Source of the DNA: Desulfocapsa sp050291935
GTDB lineage: Bacteria; Desulfobacterota; Desulfobulbia; Desulfobulbales; Desulfocapsaceae
Length of the DNA stretch: 64,000 bases
Assembly: GCA_050291935.1 (NCBI GenBank)
Contig: JBNKKR010000015.1
Coordinates: 1 to 64,000 of the forward strand
Direction: 5' to 3'
A model generated the notes under the pieces. That model was not told the origin of the DNA. It searched no databases and saw only the letters and a program-made list of their open reading frames with translations. The first letter of the stretch is position 1. Each line of letters begins with the position of its first letter. The translations under genes were made by a program, and so were the position numbers. Below are positions 1 to 7,099 of the stretch, one piece after another.

Positions 1-333
1 CGAGTCCTTCTTTGCAAGATCGATCCCTGAGGATACGTTGCCGCCGGCTTTGTCCCGGTCTCGCTGTCGTTGCAGCTTTCTGTTTTGTTCGCAATAGTCA
101 GGGTGATGCCTGCGATACCGGGTCCAGTAATCCTTATTCCTGTTCCGCCAGGACCGCTGGCATTCCTTTTTGTTGGCCCTGTAGAGCGGGTCTGCTTCCT
201 CTTTGTCCCGTTGCCATTTGTTCTTTCTTGCCTGTTGGCACCTTCTCTCACCACAATAACGTTGGTTTTTTACCCGTGGATTCCTCGGACGAATCCGCTT
301 ACAGCAGGCACAACGAAATGTCTTCTTTACCAT
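1..333 (-). CDS. Conserved hypothetical Cys/Arg-rich protein, 3' end outside window
   Basis: An open frame of 111 codons runs from ATG at 333 leftward off the window edge without a stop. The start follows a very strong ribosome site, GGAGGAGGTG, that nearly touches the ATG. The protein begins MVKKTFRCACCKR and has a CxxC pair (RCACC), then RYCGERRCQQARKNKW, so the Cys arrangement resembles a small zinc ribbon. It continues as a very basic stretch rich in Arg, Trp and Tyr (RRYRRHHPDY-type repeats). I recognise this as a family of short conserved hypothetical proteins common in Desulfobacterota and often found near transposases. No function is known to me, and nucleic-acid binding is only a guess from its charge. 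It reads away from the toxin gene at 536. Confidence 0.7.
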   Translation of the reverse strand, partial: MVKKTFRCACCKRIRPRNPRVKNQRYCGERRCQQARKNKWQRDKEEADPLYRANKKECQRSWRNRNKDYWTRYRRHHPDYCEQNRKLQRQRDRDKAGGNVSSGIDLAKKDS

Positions 334-535
334 CACCTCCTCCTTGGCCAAGTAGACTTGATTCAAGAGAAGTAACAGAAGAAGAGAAAAAGAAAAAAAG
401 AGAAGAAAAGACAGTGGCTACTCCACTTGGAGAAGAAAAAGGAAGAAAAACGCAGTTACAAGGAAAAATGGCTGGTTTTCTGGCCGGTGGTTATGTGGAA
501 AAATATGCCGGGGAAAATGGCTGGGAAGTAGAACG
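334..535. other. Purine-rich spacer between divergent genes
   Basis: This stretch lies between the leftward hypothetical gene and the PIN toxin gene. It contains a long A/G-rich run (about 370-465) coding for Lys/Glu in every forward reading. An open frame passes through and ends at 554, overlapping the toxin start by 19 bases, so a short antitoxin could sit here (for example a 28-residue piece from ATG at 469). I cannot match it to any antitoxin family, and its low complexity makes chance likely. Confidence 0.3.
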
Positions 536-961
536 GTGGTTCCATACCTATTAGATACATGCGTTATTTCAGAAATCATACGACCTAAACCTTCCAGAAA
601 AGTCACAAAATGGATTAAAAACGAAGATGAGAGTAATTTTTTCATCAGTGTTTTGACAATTGGCGAGCTTCACAAAGGTATCGAAAAACTTGGCCAATCC
701 AAAAGAAAGGAAGAACTCCACAATTGGGTAGAGAACGACCTGAAAGAAAGATTCTGGAACAGAATCATTGACATCGACATTGAAACAGCAATGATATGGG
801 GAAAAATCCAAGGAGCTACAGAACGTGTAGGAAAGCCTATGCCCGCCGTTGATTCTCTTATCGCAGCCACAGGCATTGCCCATCATTTTACTGTTGCAAC
901 CAGAAACATTTCAGATATGAAAGCAAGTGGAGCCGCACTACTTAACCCATGGGAACAATAA
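536..961 (+). CDS. VapC/FitB-like PIN-domain toxin
   Basis: The product is a 141-residue PIN-domain protein, predicted to be a metal-dependent RNase of a type II toxin-antitoxin system. It starts at GTG 536 with VPYLLDTCVISE, where the Asp is the first metal ligand. The middle acidic residue lies in the ISVLTIGELHKGIEKL helix, and the C-terminal block PAVDSLIAATGIAHHFTVATRNISD carries the last two Asp and the usual TRN signature. Length and motif spacing fit the FitB/VapC group. No clear antitoxin gene precedes it; an uncharacterised frame ending at 554 overlaps its start. It may therefore be an orphan toxin, or its antitoxin may have decayed. Family assignment is firm; activity and partner are inferred. 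Confidence 0.85.
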   Translation: MVPYLLDTCVISEIIRPKPSRKVTKWIKNEDESNFFISVLTIGELHKGIEKLGQSKRKEELHNWVENDLKERFWNRIIDIDIETAMIWGKIQGATERVGKPMPAVDSLIAATGIAHHFTVATRNISDMKASGAALLNPWEQ

Positions 962-988
962 GAATAAAAGGCTAGCAATCACATAGAA

Positions 989-1022
989 GGAAGATCGGGC
1001 ATGTTTCCACACCCAATCTTCC
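989..1022. terminator. Stem-loop downstream of the PIN toxin gene
   Basis: GGAAGATCGGG at 989-999 pairs with CCCAATCTTCC at 1012-1022, an 11-base stem with one mismatch and a 12-base loop. It sits 27 bases after the toxin stop. No T-run follows, so it is only a weak terminator candidate. Confidence 0.35.
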
Positions 1023-1200
1023 ATTCTCAAGTCACACACCACGGCGCTCGGGTTGCTCCTCAGCATGGCCCTATCCTCCGAGTGTGCGAGGGAACAATAA
1101 CAGATCGTCACGTTTGATCAAAGAAATGGAGAATGGAACCACTTTTCTATTTGTACGACCACCTACCTCCATGACATACAACAGTATTGATCATAATTGA

Positions 1201-1221
1201 TGACCATGGTATTATGACCAT
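1201..1221. promoter_or_regulatory. Probable operator of the Phd-type antitoxin operon
   Basis: TGACCAT occurs twice, at 1201-1207 and 1215-1221, and TGGT/ACCA at 1207-1220 form a small palindrome between them. The site lies about 30 bases before the antitoxin start, where Phd/YefM antitoxins normally bind for autorepression. Operator function is inferred from position and symmetry. Confidence 0.4.
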
Positions 1222-1248
1222 AGTTATAATCATTATTCGGAGGATGAA

Positions 1249-1482
1249 ATGTCGTTAACAATCTCAAAATCAAAATTTAAGCCACAGGCATTGCATTATT
1301 TTCGTAAGATCCAGGAAAATGGGGAAGAAATTATCATTACCGACCATAATCACCCCGTGGTAAAGATCTCACCATACAAAGATAAGCCTTCCGATGTCCT
1401 GAAAGAACTCCGTGGTTCTGTAAAACGGTATGACGAACCTTTGGAACCAGTTGCTATTAATGACTGGGAACTGCTCAAATGA
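1249..1482 (+). CDS. Phd/YefM-family antitoxin
   Basis: This 77-residue protein begins MSLTISKSKFKPQALHYFRK and continues with EEIIITDHNHPVVKISPY, the usual Phd/YefM DNA-binding fold (PF02604) with its TDHGKPVAVI-like strand. The C-terminal part, LKELRGSVKRYDEPLEPV, is the toxin-neutralising tail seen in antitoxins paired with PIN toxins. A GGAGG ribosome site lies six bases before ATG 1249. It overlaps the next gene by four bases (ATGA), so the two are translationally coupled. Expected role: bind and block the PIN toxin at 1479 and repress its own promoter through the repeat at 1201-1221. Confidence 0.88.
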   Translation: MSLTISKSKFKPQALHYFRKIQENGEEIIITDHNHPVVKISPYKDKPSDVLKELRGSVKRYDEPLEPVAINDWELLK

Positions 1483-1877
1483 TAGTTCTTGATACCCATG
1501 TCTGGATCTGGTGGGTAAGCAATCCTGAGAAGCTGTCACCGGCAGCCAGCCAGGCTATTGACAAGGCCATTGCCAGTTCAGCTCTCGTGATTTCTTCCAT
1601 ATCAACCTGGGAAATTGCAATGTTGGTTAAGAAAAACCGTTTAGAGCTAACGATTGATACGCGAGATTGGATTCGTAAGACAGAAGGTTTGCCTTTTGTT
1701 CATTTCGCGCCCCTGGATAATACCATTATGTTACGCACGGTTGAATTACCAGGAGAATTCCACCCTGATCCTGCTGATCGGATGATTGTAGCTACCGCCC
1801 TAACCATGGGGCTGCCCCTTGTAACCCGTGACGAAAAGATACTCACTTACTCCCATCTCGAAACAATTTGGGGGTAA
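1479..1877 (+). CDS. PIN-domain toxin paired with Phd antitoxin
   Basis: The 132-residue product starts MIVLDTHVWIWWV, with the first catalytic Asp at residue 5. ISSISTWEIAMLVKKNRLEL gives the central Glu, and FHPDPADRMIVATALTMGLPLVTRDEKI gives the C-terminal acidic residues. This is the type II PIN subgroup (COG3744-like) normally encoded after Phd/YefM antitoxins. The predicted activity is cleavage of RNA, often tRNA or rRNA, when the antitoxin is degraded. The start overlaps the antitoxin stop (ATGA) and the pair looks intact. The target RNA cannot be read from the sequence. Confidence 0.88.
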   Translation: MIVLDTHVWIWWVSNPEKLSPAASQAIDKAIASSALVISSISTWEIAMLVKKNRLELTIDTRDWIRKTEGLPFVHFAPLDNTIMLRTVELPGEFHPDPADRMIVATALTMGLPLVTRDEKILTYSHLETIWG

Positions 1878-1993
1878 GGAGAAAAGAGGAGGTCAAAAGA
1901 AAAAGGGTCAAAGAAAAATTATATTTTTACATGTGTTATCATTCAGTTAAGCGTGTGTGCGTTTGCTTGTTAACCACGATTAGGAGCAGCAAG

Positions 1994-2077
1994 ATCATTT
2001 TCATGTTGTGTGGTGGAGATAAATCGACCCAGAAAAAAGACATAAGAAAGGCTAGAGAGATAGCCAGAACCATATAA
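1994..2077 (+). pseudogene. C-terminal stump of a RelE/HigB-type addiction-module toxin
   Basis: In frame 2 the reading IIFMLCGGDKSTQKKDIRKA followed by REIARTI and a stop at 2077 matches the C-terminal end of the RelE-like 'addiction module killer protein' family (COG3657, which ends LLCGGDKSTQ..DI..A). The roughly 70 residues that should precede it are missing: the upstream sequence in this frame is Lys/Arg-rich and unrelated. The stump stops 12 bases before the cognate antitoxin gene, the normal gene order for this module. I read it as a toxin that lost its 5' part, leaving the antitoxin in place. Confidence 0.65.
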
Positions 2078-2089
2078 TGAGAGGGAAAC

Positions 2090-2383
2090 ATGGCTACTAA
2101 AACAACTCCATACAATCCTTTTGACTATCTTGAGACACAGGAAGAAATCAACGAATATCTTAACAACGCATTTATGGATAATGATCCACGCGTGTTTGTA
2201 GTTGCCCTTGGTTATCTTGCCAAAAAGCGAGGCATGACCAAGCTCGCTAAGGAAACAGGACTAAATAGAGAAAGTCTTTACAAATCTTTATCTAGCGATG
2301 GAAATCCGGCTTTTGCTACCATAAAAAAAATAGCCCAAGCTCTTGATATTCGCATGGTAACGCAACCCGCCCATTCCCCGTGA
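2090..2383 (+). CDS. HigA-like addiction-module antitoxin (COG3636), orphaned
   Basis: The 97-residue protein has an N-terminal segment MATKTTPYNPFDYLETQEEI, then a helix-turn-helix (MTKLAKETGLNRESLYKSLS, followed by GNPAFATIKKIAQALDI). This is the signature of the 'putative addiction module antidote protein' family (TIGR02684). GAGAGGG lies before ATG 2090. Its toxin partner should be encoded just upstream, but only a short C-terminal remnant is left there. The protein may now act only as a DNA-binding autoregulator, or as an anti-toxin guarding against related modules. Length is normal for the family. Confidence 0.85.
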   Translation: MATKTTPYNPFDYLETQEEINEYLNNAFMDNDPRVFVVALGYLAKKRGMTKLAKETGLNRESLYKSLSSDGNPAFATIKKIAQALDIRMVTQPAHSP

Positions 2384-2416
2384 GAATTTGGTTTCGTTCT
2401 TGAGTGTGGTGTAGAT

Positions 2417-2466
2417 GGGGTCGGGCCATGGCAACTGATTGAAATACTGCAAACTGGGGTCAGACC
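2417..2466. repeat. REP-like repeats at the 5' end of a decayed RAYT element
   Basis: Two short G-rich motifs occur in tandem: GGGGTCGGGCCATGGCAACT with trailing GATTGAAA (2417-2444), and TGGGGTCAGACC (2455-2466). The first recurs in diverged form at 3701-3725. Such motifs flank REP-associated tyrosine transposase genes in many bacteria, and a transposase remnant follows here directly. Boundaries are approximate. Confidence 0.45.
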
Positions 2467-2472
2467 AAGAAA

Positions 2473-2841
2473 AATCGCACACGATTTGCCTCTTTCCCGA
2501 TGGATGAGGCCCATCTTCTTACAGCGGCCCGATATATCGAAATGAATCCCGTTGCAGCAAACCTTGTTGTCCAAAACGAAGAGTATCTCTGGAGCAGCGC
2601 AAAGGCACATATTAGCAAACAAGATAACGTATTGGCCAAGGTTGCACCATTACTTACTCTCGTTCCGAATTGGAAAGACTTTCTCCGTTTATCGACAGCG
2701 GATGAAGTCGATCTATTACAGCACCATGAACGCTCAGGACGACCGCTTGGCGAAAGAGGCTTTATTGAGGGACTGGAACAACAGTTACGGCGAACATTGA
2801 CGCCACAAAAACCAGGCCCGAAGAAAGGGAAGAAGCGATAG
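2473..2841 (+). pseudogene. Truncated REP-associated tyrosine transposase (RAYT, Y1_Tnp)
   Basis: From about 2473 the frame reads RTRFASFPMDEAHLL, then TAARYIEMNPVAANLV, then WSSAKAHISKQD, and it ends in the basic tail PGPKKGKKR. This matches the C-terminal half of the IS200-like RAYT family (COG1943), including the AARYIEMNPV block and the HERSGRPLG segment. The N-terminal half, with the HUH motif and usually the start of the catalytic domain, is absent. The homology begins abruptly after the REP-like motif, so an internal deletion fused the element end to the gene middle. ATG 2500 could start a 113-residue peptide, but without HUH it cannot be a working transposase. Confidence 0.75.
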
Positions 2842-2971
2842 TTCTGTATACTGTCCCCGGAACTCGCCGTATTGGTAAAGCACAAAAGAACATAACAATG
2901 GCATCCGGTTACGCGAAGCGTTATACTTACTATATTCAGCTTATTTAAGCCATTCAGACAAGATAGAGAAT

Positions 2972-3667
2972 ATGATCCTTGAATACCAGACTAAGTTTCT
3001 TGAACGAATACACAGAACACCTACTGCTATAAGCTATAGGTTCGAAAGACCATTAAGTTTAGATTTTATTGCCGGTCAACATATGTTGGTAGATATTGGC
3101 AATGATCTTATTCATCCATTATCACTAAGCAATCATCCAGAAGATTCTAAATTCATTGAATTCACCAAACGGATAACTGGCAGTCCATATTGCCACCGTC
3201 TAGAATCAATGAAAAAAGGAGAAGTTATAAATGTAAAAGGTCCATACGGGAAATTTTGTCTCTCTAAAGAGATACAAAATATCGTTATGATAGCAGGAGG
3301 TATAGGCATAACACCATTCATAAGTATTCTTTCTGGCCTTGAAACAAAAAAAGAAAAAACTAAAACAATAGTTTTAATTTACGGTAACTTGAATAAAGCT
3401 GATATTGCTTTCAAGGACGAATTGGAAAAACTTCAACTCCCCAATTACCGTTTTGTCCATGTGTTATCTGACCCTACGGGTATGGACAGTGCTTATCAAG
3501 GATTTATCACCGAAAGTATAATTTCAAAAGAAGTACCGAATACAAATAAGGCACTATTTATGGTCTCTGGCCCTCCTGCTATGGTTGAAGCAATAACGAA
3601 AATTTTAGCAGGCATGAACGTCAATGAAAATAAAATTCGTACGGACAAACTTTTTGGATATAAATAA
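2972..3667 (+). CDS. FNR-family flavin (FAD) oxidoreductase
   Basis: This 231-residue protein has the two-domain layout of ferredoxin/flavodoxin-NAD(P)H reductases. The FAD-binding barrel carries HPLSLSN (residues about 48-54), a variant of the RxYS flavin motif in which His replaces Arg. KGPYGKF follows at about 89-95. The NAD(P) domain has the dinucleotide signature MIAGGIGITPFISIL (about 106-120) and SGPPAMVEAI near the end. It lacks an Fe-S or membrane domain, so it is a soluble single-protein reductase whose electron partner is unknown. No operon partners are evident: a RAYT remnant lies upstream and a small membrane protein downstream. Base composition is A+T-richer than the housekeeping genes, so transfer is possible. 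Confidence 0.8.
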   Translation: MILEYQTKFLERIHRTPTAISYRFERPLSLDFIAGQHMLVDIGNDLIHPLSLSNHPEDSKFIEFTKRITGSPYCHRLESMKKGEVINVKGPYGKFCLSKEIQNIVMIAGGIGITPFISILSGLETKKEKTKTIVLIYGNLNKADIAFKDELEKLQLPNYRFVHVLSDPTGMDSAYQGFITESIISKEVPNTNKALFMVSGPPAMVEAITKILAGMNVNENKIRTDKLFGYK

Positions 3668-3697
3668 TCGGTATCAAGGACCTAAAGTAACAACCTA

Positions 3698-3727
3698 AAG
3701 GGGATCGGGCCACGCTAACCTACTGAA
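3698..3727. repeat. Second copy of the REP-like G-rich motif
   Basis: GGGGATCGGGCCACGCTAAC plus CTACTGAAAA (about 3700-3729) resembles the motif at 2417-2444: both share GGGG(A)TCGGGCCA, an AAC step and ACTGAAA. It lies 1.3 kb away on the other side of the flavin reductase gene, so that gene may sit within a region bracketed by REP-like repeats. Confidence 0.4.
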
Positions 3728-3786
3728 AAAGTGCTTTTTATAAAGAAAGAGAATTAGAATTTGCAAAACCGGAACATAATGTGCTT

Positions 3787-3975
3787 ATGCCAAGAGCTCA
3801 CAGACACTACATTCCAGGATGCGTCTGGGTTGGGGTGGTCTCCCTCTTCATTGCCGCTTACTGGTTTTATCAATCTGCAAAGGAATACCCAGTTTCTGCA
3901 CTCGTACTCTTTAGCCCCTTTTTTGTCGCGTCAGCCGCGTCAATAATTCTGCTAGTCATCAAGTACGGTCAATAA
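3787..3975 (+). CDS. Small two-helix membrane protein, unknown function
   Basis: A 62-codon frame from ATG 3787 encodes a basic N-terminus (MPRAHRHYIPG) and two hydrophobic helices of about 20 residues: VWVGVVSLFIAAYWFYQS, and ALVLFSPFFVASAASIILLV. It ends IKYGQ. The hydrophobic pattern is strong evidence for coding and for an inner-membrane location; an overlapping frame (3761-3946) lacks it. I do not recognise a family. The ribosome site is weak (GGAAC about 12 bases upstream). Confidence 0.5.
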   Translation: MPRAHRHYIPGCVWVGVVSLFIAAYWFYQSAKEYPVSALVLFSPFFVASAASIILLVIKYGQ

Positions 3976-4007
3976 ACAGAGAGGCAATCCTTTGATAAAA
4001 TACCTAT

Positions 4008-4528
4008 TTAATTATCTCGCACACATTGCACATTAATGGCGCAAAGCTTATATTCCGGCGACCTGGAAAGTCTGTCCAAGGCATCAAGAGTTAGGAAGTT
4101 TACCAGCGTTTCTATATGATTGTAGGTGGTAAATACCGTCCCTTCCTGGGAACGATCCGTAACCCTGGCTCGTAACTCTACCGTTCCCCGCCGTGAAGTA
4201 AGACGCACCATATCTCCGTCATTAATGCCTAAGCGCTTGGCGTCTACGGGATTAATCTCCGCCCTGGCCTCTGGACTTATTGCCGAAATTTCAGAGGTTT
4301 TTCCGGTCATTGAGCTAAAGTTATATCTGGCGAGATCACGACCGGTGGTAAAATACATTGGGTACTTTTCATCGGTCTGCTCCACCGGAGGAATATAGTC
4401 TTCTGGGATAAAGCGTCCTTTTCCCCTGGTAAAAGCTTTAGTGTGCAGCACTTGGGTTCCGGGATGATTCTCATCCGGCACAGGCCATTGTAAACCGACC
4501 TCATCCAAACGTGTATAGCTGATTCCTT
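4008..4528 (-). pseudogene. C-terminal fragment of formate dehydrogenase-type molybdopterin subunit
   Basis: Reading leftward from 4528 the frame gives QGISYTRLDEVGLQWPVP, then YFTTGRDLARYNFSSMTG, and a full molybdopterin-dinucleotide-binding domain (MDPT, PF01568) with ARAEINPVDAKRLGINDGDM and VFTTYNHIETLVNFLT. This is the last ~170 residues of an FdhF/FdhA-like catalytic subunit that is normally 700-900 residues long. The codons before QGISY belong to the left terminal repeat of the IS66 element, so the insertion cut the gene. The remaining 5' part is not found on the far side of the element, so a deletion or rearrangement followed. A chimeric start (ATG at 4550, inside the repeat) exists, but no active site remains. 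Confidence 0.82.
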
Positions 4529-4549
4529 GTAAGCGGTAATTTAACCCCA
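4529..4549 (+). repeat. IS66 left terminal inverted repeat
   Basis: GTAAGCGGTAATTTAACCCC begins at 4529. It supplies the codons for the chimeric start of the interrupted dehydrogenase fragment on the minus strand. Confidence 0.9.
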
Positions 4550-4620
4550 TCTTCCCAGAAGTCCATAATTATGTCATGTTTTCTTCAACACAAATTATCA
4601 AATACCAAATGGAGAAAATC

Positions 4621-4968
4621 ATGCGTGTTTCAAAAAACAAAGCAGAGTTATCAGAAATTAAACGACGCCATTGGAAAGCACATCTACAAGCCTGGAAGAA
4701 GAGCGGTTTGTCGCAAGTGGAATATTGCAAACAGCATGAGTTGAACAAGGGGCAGTTTTGGTATTGGAAAGGCAAGCTGCTTTCTTCAAAAAATAATACC
4801 GTCAATTTTGTTCCTGTCCTGGTAGATCCGTTGCAAAAGAAAATAAAAGAGCAAAACACTGACCATTCAGGTGTCGTTCTCTTTTTGAGAGGAGATATCA
4901 GAGTGGAGTTGGACAATGATTTCAACTCCAATGTACTAAAAAATGTTGTAGCACTCATTGGGGGATAG
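4621..4968 (+). CDS. tnpA: IS66 accessory protein TnpA
   Basis: This is the first gene of the element, about 115 residues from ATG 4621, which is preceded by GGAGAA; upstream in-frame ATGs at 4576 and 4609 exist. The segment RRHWKAHLQAWKKSGLSQ, VEYCKQHEL and FWYWKGKL is the typical helix-turn-helix-like N-terminus of IS66 TnpA. The C-terminal LRGDIRVELDNDFN with VLKNVVALIGG ends just before tnpB. TnpA is required for transposition together with TnpB and TnpC, but its precise role is not established. It appears intact. Confidence 0.9.
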   Translation: MRVSKNKAELSEIKRRHWKAHLQAWKKSGLSQVEYCKQHELNKGQFWYWKGKLLSSKNNTVNFVPVLVDPLQKKIKEQNTDHSGVVLFLRGDIRVELDNDFNSNVLKNVVALIGG

Positions 4969-4970
4969 AA

Positions 4971-5312
4971 ATGATACTCCCTGAAAATATGAAAGTGTAT
5001 ATTGCCATCGGTAGTACCGATATGCGTAAATCCATTAACGGTTTGAGCCAGATAGTTGTAGACCATTTCGAGGCCGACGTCTTTTCCGGTAACTTGTACG
5101 CCTTTTGTAATAAACGAAAGGATATTATGAAAATTCTGTTCTGGGATCGGAATGGATTCTGTATCTGGCATAAGCGTTTGGAGAAGGATCGCTTCTGCTG
5201 GCCTAAGTCTCATTGTGAGGTACTTCTTATCGACCATAAACAGTTGTCATGGCTCCTCGCTGGACTCGATATAAATAGTGCTCACAAAAAGCTATTTTAC
5301 AATGAAATTTAG
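4971..5312 (+). CDS. tnpB: IS66 accessory protein TnpB (IS66 Orf2)
   Basis: The 113-residue product MILPENMKVYIAIGSTDMRK matches IS66 Orf2 (PF05717) end to end. Its hallmarks are STDMRKSINGL, LYAFCNKRKDIMKIL and WDRNGFCIWHKRLEKDRF. It starts two bases after tnpA stops and has normal length. It is a conserved accessory factor for IS66 transposition and acts with TnpC. Confidence 0.93.
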   Translation: MILPENMKVYIAIGSTDMRKSINGLSQIVVDHFEADVFSGNLYAFCNKRKDIMKILFWDRNGFCIWHKRLEKDRFCWPKSHCEVLLIDHKQLSWLLAGLDINSAHKKLFYNEI

Positions 5313-5368
5313 TCAAATAATATTGCGATAAATCTTGTATATTTCGACATTTATGGTATATTTTTCCC

Positions 5369-6928
5369 ATGAAAAATGACCAGTTGGAACTTCCACAAGA
5401 CACGGTGAAACTCACCGAAATAATCCTGTCTGACAGAAAGGAAATTGATCGATTAAATGAAGAAGTGCGGCTTTTGAGGCAACTTCTTTTTGCTCCAAAA
5501 TCTGAAAGATTAGCTGTCGGGAAATTTCAACAACTATCTCTTTTCGATATACCTGAAACCCCACCTGAAGCAGTGGATGACAGCCATACCGTTGTAATTG
5601 CAGAACATACTCGTCACAGTAAAAAAGGTCGGAAGAAATTACCGGAAGATCTTCCTCGTATAGAGCGTATTCACGACATCCCAGAAGAAGATAAAGTGTG
5701 TAACTGTGGCTGTACCCTCAGCAGGATTGGCGAGGATGTTTCTGAAAAACTTGACATCGTCCCTGCCAAAATTAGAGTTATCCGCCATATTCGTCCTCAA
5801 TATGCTTGCAAGAACTGCGAAGGAATTGAGGAGTCTAGGCCGGTCAAAATTGCCCCTGCACCACCACAGATTATCCCCAAAGGATTACCGACCGCAGGAC
5901 TTTTGGCATATATCCTGACAGCAAAATTTTGTGATGCTTTACCGTTCTATCGGCAAGAAAAGCAGTTTATTCGTCTTGGAATCGAAATTCCACGTCAAAG
6001 TATGTGCAACTGGGCCATGAAGGTTGCAAAATCCTGTCAACTATTAGCCTCTTTACTGGAAAAGGAGGTTCGTGGTGGTCCGTTATTGAATATTGATGAA
6101 ACAATTGTGCAAGTGCTGGATGAACCTGGCCGATCCCCCACCCAAAAATCGTATATGTGGATATTTCGTGGAGGAGATCCGCATCATCCAGCGCTTCTTT
6201 ATCAATACCATCCGACCAGATCAGGTGATGTTGTTAAGGTCTTTCTTGAGAATGGTTATCAAGGGGTTGTACAGACTGATGGGTACAAAGGATATGATTT
6301 TCTTGATGGTCGTCATGAAATCATCCATGTTGGTTGCTGGGCGCATGCCAGGCGTAAGTTTATGGAAGCCCGAAAAGGAAGTGCTAAGAAAAAACACCGT
6401 GGCATAGATACAGCTCTTGGAATGATTCGTAACCTGTACCTTTTGGAGAAAAAAGCAAGAGATGAACAATTATCTCCTGCTGAGATTTATAATATGAGGC
6501 AGGAGCAGGCAAAACCCATTGTGAAGAAGTTTAAGCTTTGGCTTAATAAACGAAAAGATAATGTTCTCCCCAAAAGTCTTTTGGGGAAAGCTGTAACATA
6601 TTGTTTGAATCAGTGGAAACGGTTGGAAAACTACTTATCGGATGGTAATGCTGGAATTGACAATAACGCGGCAGAAAATTGTATTCGTCCTTTTGTTGTA
6701 GGTAGAAAGAACTGGCTGTTTTCTGGAACTCCTGAAGGTGCAAAAGCCAGTGCATTGTTGTATAGCTTTATTGAGACCGCAAAATGCAATAGTCTTGAAC
6801 CGTACGCTTACCTGCGCTACCTCTTTGAGAAACTGCCAACCACTTCTGAAGAAGATATGGCTCAACTCCTCCCCACTAGACTTTCGGCAAAGGATATTGT
6901 GCTTATTGATCTGGAGAGTGGGGTTTAA
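5369..6928 (+). CDS. tnpC: IS66 transposase TnpC
   Basis: This 519-residue DDE transposase has an N-terminal coiled coil (LTEIILSDRKEIDRLNEEVR), a zinc-ribbon segment (CNCGCTL near 112 and YACKNCE), and the catalytic core. The core motifs are LLNIDETIVQVL (first Asp), GVVQTDGYKGYD (second Asp) and the DNNAAENCIRPFVVGRKNW block with the Glu. The C-terminal IS66 motif (SALLYSFIETAKCNSLEPY, then YLRYLFEKLP) is present. The stop codon at 6926-6928 lies within the right terminal repeat. The frame is uninterrupted and all acidic residues are visible, so the element may still be active. Confidence 0.95.
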   Translation: MKNDQLELPQDTVKLTEIILSDRKEIDRLNEEVRLLRQLLFAPKSERLAVGKFQQLSLFDIPETPPEAVDDSHTVVIAEHTRHSKKGRKKLPEDLPRIERIHDIPEEDKVCNCGCTLSRIGEDVSEKLDIVPAKIRVIRHIRPQYACKNCEGIEESRPVKIAPAPPQIIPKGLPTAGLLAYILTAKFCDALPFYRQEKQFIRLGIEIPRQSMCNWAMKVAKSCQLLASLLEKEVRGGPLLNIDETIVQVLDEPGRSPTQKSYMWIFRGGDPHHPALLYQYHPTRSGDVVKVFLENGYQGVVQTDGYKGYDFLDGRHEIIHVGCWAHARRKFMEARKGSAKKKHRGIDTALGMIRNLYLLEKKARDEQLSPAEIYNMRQEQAKPIVKKFKLWLNKRKDNVLPKSLLGKAVTYCLNQWKRLENYLSDGNAGIDNNAAENCIRPFVVGRKNWLFSGTPEGAKASALLYSFIETAKCNSLEPYAYLRYLFEKLPTTSEEDMAQLLPTRLSAKDIVLIDLESGV

Positions 6929-6939
6929 TTACCGCTTAC
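6919..6939 (-). repeat. IS66 right terminal inverted repeat
   Basis: GGGGTTTAATTACCGCTTAC ends at 6939 and is the inverted copy of the left end with one mismatch. It contains the tnpC stop codon. Confidence 0.9.
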
Positions 6940-7032
6940 TTAAAAAGGTATGCCAAGCATCTCAGATAATCAAAACTTATTTCACGAAATCAATCTTCTA
7001 AAAAGCGACATTCCAACGAACTTTGGCAAGAA

Positions 7033-7061
7033 TTGACAGCAGCCAGCTTTTGCCGTATACT
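7033..7061 (+). promoter_or_regulatory. Strong sigma70-type promoter for the 7100 toxin-antitoxin operon
   Basis: TTGACA at 7033-7038 and TATACT at 7056-7061 are separated by exactly 17 bases. The -35 box is consensus and the -10 box differs at one base. It lies 39 bases before the antitoxin ATG at 7100. Confidence 0.75.
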
Positions 7062-7099
7062 ATTCGCAATTCAACCCGTCATCGCCAATGGAGGATGAG

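Larger units (their letters stand above)
4529..6939 (+). mobile_element. IS66-family insertion sequence, complete
   Basis: The 2411-bp element is bounded by imperfect terminal inverted repeats of about 21 bases with one internal mismatch: GTAAGCGGTAATTTAACCCC at the left, and the complement of GTAAGCGGTAATTAAACCCC at the right. It carries the three standard IS66 genes tnpA, tnpB and tnpC in order. GTAAGC is the hallmark IS66 terminus. IS66 elements normally make an 8-bp target duplication. Here the flanks are GATTCCTT (left) and TTAAAAAG (right), which do not match, so one side has been rearranged since insertion. Confidence 0.93.

Noticed and set aside
12..554. 180-codon forward frame
   Set aside because: Its first part is antisense to the clearly recognisable hypothetical gene on the minus strand (1-333) and its second part is a Lys/Glu run from purine-rich DNA.
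1868..2076. 69-codon frame treated as a whole gene
   Set aside because: Only its last ~27 residues match a family (RelE-type toxin); the N-terminal part is junk sequence, so I call a remnant instead.
3761..3946. Alternative 61-codon frame overlapping the small membrane protein
   Set aside because: It lacks the strong hydrophobic helix pattern seen in the frame from 3787.
4569..5237. 222-codon minus-strand frame within IS66
   Set aside because: It is antisense to tnpA and tnpB, both of which match IS66 proteins over full length.
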